Positions 16,138 to 21,753 of a stretch of 21,753 nt of DNA are shown piece by piece. The DNA is taken from positions 1 through 21,753 of IMG/VR virus record IMGVR_UViG_3300035703_000434; one strand, written 5' to 3'. The DNA is from a virus. The translations under genes were made by a program, and so were the position numbers. Each line of letters starts with the position of its first letter. Within the stretch, counting starts at the first letter, position 1. The notes below the pieces were generated by a model. That model saw nothing but the letters and a program-made list of their open reading frames with translations, ran no database searches and was not told the origin of the DNA.

Positions 16138-19100
16138 TTATATATTTTCAAATGATGCTCCCGTTGGTGTGATATAGAACGTGATGTCTATGAATTCAAG
16201 AGCTCTTGTAGGTTTGATATAAATCTTACCTGTCAATTGGTTTCTATCTAAATCCTCAGGATCAGATGAAACGGTTACTCTAAAGTCATATAAACCACGG
16301 TCTCTTCTAATTGAATCTAAGATTGGGTTAACCGCATTTAAGAAGTCTTGTCTAACTTGTGCGTCGTTTTGTTCAAACAATAATCTCACCGATACTGCCG
16401 AAATCAATTTACGAGCTTGTAATAACAATCTTCTAACGTTGATTCTATCAAGAGCCGATTCTCTTACTTGTAAAGTTTTATTACCCCAAATTACGGTTCC
16501 CACATCAGAGAATGTTGCAATTGGGTTAATTCTACCAACATAAAGAATATCTCTATCTTCTTGAGTCAACTTCTTACGAGCCTTGATACAGTTAACAATA
16601 CCACGAGTGTAACCCGCCGCAGCGAACCATGGGAATGCGATGTTATCTGTCAACGCTAAGTTTCTTGTTACCTCAGCTGTCGGTGGGATGTAGATTTGTG
16701 TATTATTAACACTATCTCTTGTCAATACCCACGGATAGTAAGTTGCGGTATAGTTAGAGTCGATTCCTGTATTTTCTAAGTTATCAACCGCCTCAGTTGG
16801 GTAGATAAATCCATCAATACCGGTTGTAGTTGGTAAGAATAAATCATAATCAGGTGTAGTTGTGATATACAATGAGTCAGCTCTGTTGAACTCGATCATC
16901 TGAACCGCATCTTCCACTAAGTTACTATTATTAACATAATCAATACCCGGTGTAACAAATACATTGATGTTTGTAGCTTCAGGGTTAGCGAATGTTTGTT
17001 GTCCTAATAGATACGCATAATAGTCGGTGTTTGCGAAGTTCTCAGTTCCATCACCTAATGCGATTTCTTTAAACGCTCCCCAACCAACTGCCTGTGGATA
17101 TCTTGATGAAGGACAAGCCCCATTTAAGAACCCTCTTCTACCAATTTGGAATTCATCACCGTTTGTTCTATATTCTCTGTAGATATCCCAACCATCAAAT
17201 CCACCTTGAACTAGTAACGTAAATTTACGTGCGAATAATCGATAGTAAGGACTTGTTGGGAATTCAGGTTCTGTTGTGAATGTAGCATTACCCGTTACAA
17301 ATCTTGGTTGACCACTTGTTGAGAACTCAGGTCCGATTGTTAAACCACTTGCGTTTTGATCCATGTGGAAACCAGCCGATCTAAAGTTAAAATCAAGACC
17401 TTCTAAATCGCAAGAGTTAAGAGGATTTCTTTTTCCGTAATATTCGAAGAAGTTTGGATCCCAACCTAATGAGTTAGAAATACCTAAATAAGTTCTTCTT
17501 ACATTATCTCCTGGGCTTATTAATGAATTATCATTACCTGATGATAGACCAAATGGTGGATTATAAATAACTTCACCAGGGAAGTCATATTTACCTTTAA
17601 TAATTGGGAATGGTGATTGTGCTCCTGCGTAATTTCTAAAATTAAATCCATTAAATCCACAAGGAAGTGCATCTATTGGTGCGTCCTCAGACATTTCAAC
17701 CATAACATAACGAGATCTTAGCTCGTATTCACCATCTAAAGTTCCAATTTTATTTGCGATGTAGTTGTTTTGTCCTGGATCCATTGAACAGTTTGTAAAC
17801 TTCTCAATAACCACAGGGTTAGCATCTGTATCAAAATAGTCACGAATTAATACATCAAAAGTTAAATTGTTATATGTTTGATTAACAATTGATATTTTAA
17901 CTAAAGTATTTGCTCCGTCACCATCTGAAATTGTGTAGAATCTAAATAAGTCATACACTTTATTACCTCTAAGTTCTGACACCACGAAAGGTGATGATGG
18001 TGTTTGCCATCTATCTAAATACCAACCAATTGAGTTAGGATCACCACTTTGTGCCGAATCTAATGCGATTAGGTTAGGGTTAAGACCTCTAATATATCCT
18101 TTTCTCCAAGCGAAGTTTAAGAATGATTGGAAGTTTTCTTCTGCGAATACTGGAACTTCTAATCTTGGTTTTTGGAAGTTTGTAACCCCAAATACTTTTG
18201 TCCAATATTCAGCATCATTTTGTGTAAATGATGTTTCAAATGTGTAAGGTGTTCCGAATCTATCAACAACATTAACACCAAAAGTTGCGTATGGGTTTTT
18301 AAGAACTGCAGAATATTGACCAGTCATATCTAAAGTAACATCAGATGTTCCTGTTACAGAATATCTTGGGTTTTCGGCATTTGTATAAGTTGCTAAACCT
18401 CTTGATCTTAAAGTTCCAACAACAACATTATCATAGTCAACATATGATGTTCCTGTGTAATAATAAATCTTACCAACAATAGTTCCTGAATAACAATCGA
18501 TATTAACAGGAGTTGGTGTTGGTGTTGGTGATGTAAATGGAACAGGAGACACACAAGGAGCCTGTGAAGGAGTTGGTGTAGGTGTTGACGAAGGTGCAAT
18601 TGTTGTTGTTGTGGTCACAACAAATGGAGTCAATCCTGATACGTATGTGAAGAAAGAGTATCCTGAATAGTTTGTATTTCCAGTATTAGAAAACAAAGCA
18701 TAATACCAAGAATCATTCAAAGGAGAACTTAAACTAGTGTCGTCTAAAGAAACTGATGGAACATCAAATACATTAGTTTCTCCTGTATATCCAGCTCCAC
18801 TTAATGTTAAATAATCGTTTGTTGCGATCGAACCAAAATATGCAATTTGCTCATCTTCCGCAATTGATGGGTTATTTGATGTTATAATTCCAAAAATTAA
18901 ATTTCTAATTTGAGAATCCAATGTTGAAGTGTCCCCATTAAATTCTTCATATTGTTCGTTTAATATAGTTTGGATTTCCGCAGGGAAATCAACAGAATAA
19001 CCGATTGTTGATGTTGAGTTTGTGCATGCGGTAAAAGGAACTGTAAATGACAATTCTTTTGGTGTAACACAAACAGTTTCACAAGTTGCGGTTAAAGTTT

Positions 19101-19485
19101 GAGAGCTTAAACACCAAACACCAATAGTTGATGGGTCAACGTTAGCCACAGTTGCTACAGACCATGATGGACCTGCATCATATCCTGATAAACCAAGAAT
19201 TCTAGTTACGAATAACTGATTAGATTGTTGAAGGTATGCCTTGGCGATATACGACGCCTCATACTTCGGGATTTGAGTATTTACGAATTTTTCAGGAGAT
19301 GTTCCCCCAAATACCGTTTGAAACTCGTCAAAGTTTGTGATAAAAATAGGTTCAAATGCTGGACCTATCAAAGTTTCACCCACAATACCTAATGTTGTTA
19401 CACCTACACTTTGAGCGACAAAGCTTAAGTCAACTTCAGAAGTATATACACCGGGTGAAACAAAAACCTTACTGTTAGTTGCCAT
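16138..19485 (-). CDS. Tail sheath protein, enlarged (T4 gp18-like)
   Basis: An 1115-aa protein, against 659 aa for T4 gp18. The N-terminus carries the sheath signature: FVSPGVYTSEVDLSF, then GPAFEPIFITNFDEFQTVFG (residues ~42-61) and YIAKAYLQQSNQLFVTRILG (~79-98). The C-terminal ~200 residues are classical sheath core: GIVNCIKARKKLTQEDRDIL, ARKLISAVSVRLLFEQND and a final beta strand LEFIDITFYI, which in other contractile tails joins neighbouring subunits. Extra mass lies between the ends: a Cys-containing stretch (residues ~127-165, four Cys), a Thr/Pro-rich linker (~288-330) and further beta-rich sequence. These insertions are probably surface domains. The protein contracts to drive the tube into the cell. 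The gene has an octamer-containing upstream region and its own terminator. The start is the first ATG and agrees with the family's N-terminus. Confidence 0.93.
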   Translation of the reverse strand: MATNSKVFVSPGVYTSEVDLSFVAQSVGVTTLGIVGETLIGPAFEPIFITNFDEFQTVFGGTSPEKFVNTQIPKYEASYIAKAYLQQSNQLFVTRILGLSGYDAGPSWSVATVANVDPSTIGVWCLSSQTLTATCETVCVTPKELSFTVPFTACTNSTSTIGYSVDFPAEIQTILNEQYEEFNGDTSTLDSQIRNLIFGIITSNNPSIAEDEQIAYFGSIATNDYLTLSGAGYTGETNVFDVPSVSLDDTSLSSPLNDSWYYALFSNTGNTNYSGYSFFTYVSGLTPFVVTTTTTIAPSSTPTPTPSQAPCVSPVPFTSPTPTPTPVNIDCYSGTIVGKIYYYTGTSYVDYDNVVVGTLRSRGLATYTNAENPRYSVTGTSDVTLDMTGQYSAVLKNPYATFGVNVVDRFGTPYTFETSFTQNDAEYWTKVFGVTNFQKPRLEVPVFAEENFQSFLNFAWRKGYIRGLNPNLIALDSAQSGDPNSIGWYLDRWQTPSSPFVVSELRGNKVYDLFRFYTISDGDGANTLVKISIVNQTYNNLTFDVLIRDYFDTDANPVVIEKFTNCSMDPGQNNYIANKIGTLDGEYELRSRYVMVEMSEDAPIDALPCGFNGFNFRNYAGAQSPFPIIKGKYDFPGEVIYNPPFGLSSGNDNSLISPGDNVRRTYLGISNSLGWDPNFFEYYGKRNPLNSCDLEGLDFNFRSAGFHMDQNASGLTIGPEFSTSGQPRFVTGNATFTTEPEFPTSPYYRLFARKFTLLVQGGFDGWDIYREYRTNGDEFQIGRRGFLNGACPSSRYPQAVGWGAFKEIALGDGTENFANTDYYAYLLGQQTFANPEATNINVFVTPGIDYVNNSNLVEDAVQMIEFNRADSLYITTTPDYDLFLPTTTGIDGFIYPTEAVDNLENTGIDSNYTATYYPWVLTRDSVNNTQIYIPPTAEVTRNLALTDNIAFPWFAAAGYTRGIVNCIKARKKLTQEDRDILYVGRINPIATFSDVGTVIWGNKTLQVRESALDRINVRRLLLQARKLISAVSVRLLFEQNDAQVRQDFLNAVNPILDSIRRDRGLYDFRVTVSSDPEDLDRNQLTGKIYIKPTRALEFIDITFYITPTGASFENI
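18509..18615 (-). repeat. Thr/Pro-rich coding repeat in the sheath gene
   Basis: Two nearly identical 19-nt units (18509-18527 and 18569-18587, one mismatch) lie exactly 60 nt apart. They encode alternating Thr-Pro runs (TPTPTP), next to a run of five Thr codons at the other end. The stretch encodes a flexible linker inside the sheath protein and is prone to slippage or recombination. Nearby Cys codons flank the two runs. Confidence 0.75.
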
Positions 19486-19519
19486 GTTGTAAAATACTTT
19501 TTAAATTATTTATTTTTTC

Positions 19520-19527
19520 TATAAATA
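19520..19527 (-). promoter_or_regulatory. TATTTATA octamer 34 nt before the sheath ATG
   Basis: Minus-strand TATTTATA with 34 nt to the ATG at 19485, the same motif and spacing as at the tube gene. It lies in the 122-nt gap between the sheath start and the divergent plus-strand regulator start, so it is the best placed sheath promoter element. Read on the plus strand it is TATAAATA and could equally serve the regulator. Confidence 0.45.
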
Positions 19528-19564
19528 CTTTGAAAAAATTCAAAAACTTTACAATAAAAAAACT

Positions 19565-19574
19565 ATTTATAAAT
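19565..19574. promoter_or_regulatory. Palindrome ATTTATAAAT, possible operator
   Basis: A perfect 10-bp dyad 33 nt before the ATG of the ribbon-helix-helix gene and about 80 nt before the divergent sheath ATG. It includes TATAAATA on the minus strand. Ribbon-helix-helix dimers bind short symmetrical sites, so autoregulation or sheath control from here is plausible. In AT-rich DNA such a dyad can also occur by chance. Confidence 0.3.
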
Positions 19575-19607
19575 TGGTATGATTTTATTCTGCCTTTTTT
19601 CTACTCT

Positions 19608-19772
19608 ATGGATAAAGAAGTTAAAAAGATAAAAAATTTAAAAATTGATGTTGATGTCCATAACATTCTGAAAAAATATTGCGACAAACGAGGTATTAAA
19701 ATGTATAAGTTTTTAGAAAACTTGATATTGGAAAAATGCAAAGAAAAGAAAGATATATACGGAGAGAATTAA
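19608..19772 (+). CDS. Small ribbon-helix-helix (Arc/CopG-like) regulator
   Basis: A 54-aa protein. Residues ~8-16 (IKNLKIDVD) form the DNA-binding beta strand, followed by two helices (VHNILKKYCDKRG and KMYKFLENLILEKCK), the beta-alpha-alpha layout of Arc/MetJ/CopG proteins; the 'D-V-D-x-H-x-x-L-K-x-x-C-x-x-R-G' spacing fits well. Such proteins bind DNA as dimers and usually repress. I chose the ATG at 19608. The frame is open back to 19479, but that extension is Phe/Ile/Lys-rich, would overlap the sheath start region and does not fit the fold. There is no Shine-Dalgarno. It is the only plus-strand gene inside the tail cluster, divergent from the sheath gene and convergent with the gp15-like gene, whose stop codon overlaps its own. 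The target is unknown; the intergenic palindrome at 19565 is a candidate. Confidence 0.75.
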   Translation: MDKEVKKIKNLKIDVDVHNILKKYCDKRGIKMYKFLENLILEKCKEKKDIYGEN

Positions 19773-20806
19773 ATTAAACTCTGAGTAAACGTTACAGAAG
19801 GTTCTTGTCCTGTTAAACCAACGGTTATATCAATTCTTAATTCATCACCATTATTAATTTGTATAAGTTCTAAATCATCGCCAACATATTGATTATTAAT
19901 AAACACAGAAAACGATGTAATATTAGTTGTTTGTTGTAAGAACAAATTACAAGTATAAACAAAAAGTTTTTCTTCAGTTGTTGCACTATTTGGGTATGTA
20001 AATATGATTGATTCTAATTCAGGAGGTTGTTCTTTTCTTTGTGGTCTTTTTTTAGGTTTTTGATCAACTTCGAACATTTGAAATGTTCTTGAAAGTGCGG
20101 GATAAACCTCAAACTTGGATTCATCAATTAAAAATCCATTCATTGTGAATTCATATTTATGAATGTAATATTTTCTAGTTTCTAAATCCATAACCGATTC
20201 ATCGGAAAATGAATCATTTATTATTGGAATATAATGTCCGTTAATTATCTGATACGCTTCATATGAATTAAAAAGTTCCATAACTCTTTGGTTCATAGTA
20301 TTAACTTCTCTCATTCTATTACATACCAAAGCAACCGTGTATTTTATATCCACAGGTATTGGTTGAGGTATTTTATAAATGTTAGCACCCTTTCTATTTC
20401 CGTCCCAAGTTGGGACTTCCATATAATAATACATTCTATTATTGGGTATATTATATCTTCTTTTATCATTTAACTTAACATCAGGGTTTCTGATTACGGT
20501 TAAAAATGGTGGTTCTAAGTTCTTATCTATATTTTGAAAGTCCCAAGTTTCAACAAATTGAGACCAATTTTGTGTTGTAATTAAAATATCAACTACGGGT
20601 ATTTTTTTTCCTTCAGAAACAATATTGAATTTTTCTTTTACAAAATCTAAAAATCCTCTATCTAAATCTGCATGTAATAATGACTTAGGTAAATAAGTTC
20701 CGTCCTTTGTAATCATATCCTTTATTTCTTCTCTTCGTGGAAGAAGAGTTTTAGGGTAATTCAAAGGTATTGTTGGTTTTACTGGTCCTCTTTTAGGTAA
20801 TCCCAT
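19769..20806 (-). CDS. Tail sheath stabiliser/terminator (T4 gp15-like)
   Basis: A 345-aa protein; T4 gp15 is 272 aa. The pattern of gp15 is visible: an N-terminal lead, a strand KKIPVVDILITTQNWSQFVE near residue 65, then PPFLTVIRNPDV, a block near 150-185 with PVDIKYTVALVCNRMREVNT followed by a helix and IINGHYIPI, and a final YIHKYEFTMNGFLIDE strand. This mirrors T4 gp15 (IKMIYELSIFTRYEDDMFQI, then FQPHF and WSLTFEVNGW). gp15 forms the hexamer that caps sheath and tube and joins the tail to the neck. After residue ~245 comes a Lys/Pro linker and a ~90-residue beta-rich C-terminal extension absent from T4. The gene follows the gp14-like neck gene by 25 nt, as 14-15 do in T4. The stop overlaps that of the convergent regulator gene. 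Confidence 0.7.
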   Translation of the reverse strand: MGLPKRGPVKPTIPLNYPKTLLPRREEIKDMITKDGTYLPKSLLHADLDRGFLDFVKEKFNIVSEGKKIPVVDILITTQNWSQFVETWDFQNIDKNLEPPFLTVIRNPDVKLNDKRRYNIPNNRMYYYMEVPTWDGNRKGANIYKIPQPIPVDIKYTVALVCNRMREVNTMNQRVMELFNSYEAYQIINGHYIPIINDSFSDESVMDLETRKYYIHKYEFTMNGFLIDESKFEVYPALSRTFQMFEVDQKPKKRPQRKEQPPELESIIFTYPNSATTEEKLFVYTCNLFLQQTTNITSFSVFINNQYVGDDLELIQINNGDELRIDITVGLTGQEPSVTFTQSLI

Positions 20807-20831
20807 TATTTTTTTAATAATCTATTTTATT

Positions 20832-21344
20832 TTATAATCCTCTAAACTCATTTGGTCCGACAGGGGCCGCAATTATAGTCCTATAAAACGGTTTATATCC
20901 TTTATACGTGTGTTTGATGTCTGAAACTACACGACCATCATTTACAACCGTATAATAACGAACAAAATTTTCAGTATCATAATAACCGACATAATCACCA
21001 AAATCTATGTCAATTTGTAAATCTTCTAATGTTTTTAAATAAACTGACATCGTTATATTTCCTGGCTCCACTTGATCCATTTTGGTCGATCCAATCATTT
21101 TATTTGTTGGAGCGGCAATTGCTACGTAAGCATTAAACTCAACAGGAGGTAAGAATTTTATTCCGTCCTCAACAACTTCACCATAGACATCATCGGTTTT
21201 AATTTTGTTTCTATCTATTTTGTATAAAACACAAGTGTAGTTCATATCTCCGATCAACCACTCTTGACCCATACCGATTTCCAATTCAAAATCACGATCT
21301 CCAAAAAATTTACCTAACCTTGTTATAGGAACATTACTTTTCAT
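20832..21344 (-). CDS. Neck protein (T4 gp14-like), tentative
   Basis: A 170-aa protein, shorter than T4 gp14 (256 aa). Features parallel to gp14 are an early hydrophobic YTCVLYKI strand, then DDVYGEVVEDGIKFLPPVEF and AYVAI, a VEPGNITMSVYLKTLEDL segment (compare the gp14 strand DEVTLSIN), and IDIDFGDYVGYYDTENFVRY, like the EGDLIYFPMDNSLFEI part of gp14. The C-terminus (YKGYKPFYRTIIAAPVGPNE) fits the gp14 phrase EPYDPFYQLG. gp14 joins the connector to the tail. The identification rests on these weak resemblances and on its position directly before the gp15-like gene. It is first in the minus-strand block here and divergent from the plus-strand gene at the right edge. The ATG has a CAAA-type leader with no Shine-Dalgarno. 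Confidence 0.5.
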   Translation of the reverse strand: MKSNVPITRLGKFFGDRDFELEIGMGQEWLIGDMNYTCVLYKIDRNKIKTDDVYGEVVEDGIKFLPPVEFNAYVAIAAPTNKMIGSTKMDQVEPGNITMSVYLKTLEDLQIDIDFGDYVGYYDTENFVRYYTVVNDGRVVSDIKHTYKGYKPFYRTIIAAPVGPNEFRGL

Positions 21345-21401
21345 TTGGGTGTTTTATTGATAAATATTTATTTTATTGTTATTTTTAGTAAAAGACTTGA
21401 A
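21345..21401. promoter_or_regulatory. Divergent promoter region, neck gene / right-edge gene
   Basis: A 57-nt AT-rich gap between divergent starts. Plus strand: TTG at 21357-21359 and TATTTTTA at 21380-21387, separated by 20 nt, resemble the Bacteroidota -33/-7 pair (TTG and TAnnTTTG, last base A instead of G). Minus strand: TATTTATC (21359-21366) lies 14 nt before the neck ATG, a relative of the octamer at sheath and tube. Both are sequence-match inferences. Confidence 0.35.
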
Positions 21402-21753
21402 TTGGATAATATATCGTCTTTAGTTGAACACAAAGCGCTCGAACTACTTGATTCTTATAGTGGTGCAAATAACTACATACTTTTTTTAAAACAGAAAAAA
21501 GAAACCTCCAAAAAGTTTTACCCCACCCGAGCTCAAGCGGATTATATAGTGAATTACTTTGAAACAACACCAAAGGTTGCAAGAAAGTGGGTTGATTTAG
21601 ATACATACTTTTCTAAAAAGTTTGCAGAAGAAAAATATTTGTTAGAAACTCCTTCACAAATTTATATAGAAAAGTTATTGGTAGAAAAAGAAAAATCATA
21701 TCATATTTGGGGAAAGTTTTTTGAAAAAGACCAATTGTCCGAATTTTGGGTTC
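21402..21753 (+). CDS. Unrecognised protein, N-terminal 117 residues only
   Basis: A plus-strand frame is open from a TTG at 21402 to the right edge. The protein begins (M)DNISSLVEHKALELLDSY and continues with Lys/Glu/aromatic-rich helical sequence, including KKFYPTRAQADYIVNYFE, VARKWVDLDTYFSKKF and SYHIWGKFFEKDQLSEFW. The regular amphipathic pattern shows that it is a true gene. No ATG occurs in frame upstream, and no in-frame ATG is seen in the part present, so TTG is the likeliest start; an upstream ATT or a longer protein cannot be excluded. I cannot name it with confidence. The phrase order recalls the region before the helicase core of some phage SNF2/DEAD-type helicases, but no helicase motif lies within the window. 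The opposite orientation to the tail genes suggests a different temporal class. Confidence 0.7.
   Translation, partial: MDNISSLVEHKALELLDSYSGANNYILFLKQKKETSKKFYPTRAQADYIVNYFETTPKVARKWVDLDTYFSKKFAEEKYLLETPSQIYIEKLLVEKEKSYHIWGKFFEKDQLSEFWV

Noticed and set aside
18408-18599. Minus-strand ORF rich in His, Leu and Gln
   Set aside because: It is an alternate-frame reading of the Thr/Pro-coding repeat inside the sheath gene; the composition is an artefact of the repeat.
19479-19607. N-terminal extension of the ribbon-helix-helix protein to an earlier ATG
   Set aside because: The extra 43 residues are Phe/Ile/Lys-rich translations of AT-rich intergenic DNA, overlap the sheath start and do not fit the fold.
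21385-21606. Minus-strand ORF of 73 codons at the right edge
   Set aside because: It opposes the plus-strand gene from 21402, whose amphipathic, charged protein is far more convincing; the opposite reading shows no family-like pattern.
1-21753. CRISPR arrays, tRNA genes, insertion sequences
   Set aside because: No direct-repeat/spacer pattern, no cloverleaf-like sequence with a CCA/GTTCGA arm and no transposase-like frame was seen; nearly all the window is tail-gene coding sequence.

Overview
This AT-rich window reads as the late tail module of a contractile-tailed (myovirus) phage that is distantly T4-like. Nearly all coding capacity is on the minus strand, so transcription runs right to left. 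In that order the genes are: a neck protein (gp14-like), a tail sheath terminator/stabiliser (gp15-like), a very large tail sheath (gp18-like), a HAD-fold phosphatase-like protein, the tail tube (gp19-like), a T4 gp26-type baseplate/tail-assembly protein with an overlapping second frame, the tape measure (584 aa, close to T4 gp29), a 1686-aa baseplate/tube-cap protein with an OmpA-like segment, a small LysM-like gp53-type wedge protein, and a giant baseplate/hub protein of at least 2150 aa that runs off the left edge. T4 order (14-15-18-19-...-29-...-48/54-53) is recognisable but compressed, because several T4 functions seem to be fused into two giant proteins.

Only two genes are on the plus strand. 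One is a 54-aa ribbon-helix-helix regulator wedged between the gp15-like and sheath genes. The other is the 5' part of a gene at the right edge, divergent from the neck gene and probably the start of a non-structural region.

Host inference: almost no start codon has a Shine-Dalgarno sequence. Starts instead sit behind A-rich leaders, as is typical of Bacteroidota, and the divergent region at the right edge holds a Bacteroidota-like TTG-N20-TAnnTTT pair. A phage of a Bacteroidota (flavobacterium-like) host is the best guess, but no host gene is present to prove it.

Regulation: sheath and tube, presumably the two most abundant tail proteins, each have the same minus-strand octamer TATTTATA exactly 34 nt before the ATG, and each is followed by a clear intrinsic terminator. 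They look like self-contained high-expression units inside the cluster. Related octamers lie before the tape-measure, 1686-aa and neck genes. The left half (1686 aa, gp53-like, giant) is packed with a 1-nt gap and an 11-nt overlap, suggesting translational coupling.

The most interesting points are: (1) a candidate programmed +1 (or -2) frameshift at UUU UUU CGG, which would extend the gp26-like protein by about 50 residues just before the tape measure, in the position of the G/GT tail-assembly chaperones of other phages; (2) an OmpA-like segment inside a baseplate protein; (3) a HAD enzyme between sheath and tube; (4) a sheath enlarged by Cys-rich and Thr/Pro-rich insertions; and (5) a plus-strand regulator inside the late tail cluster.
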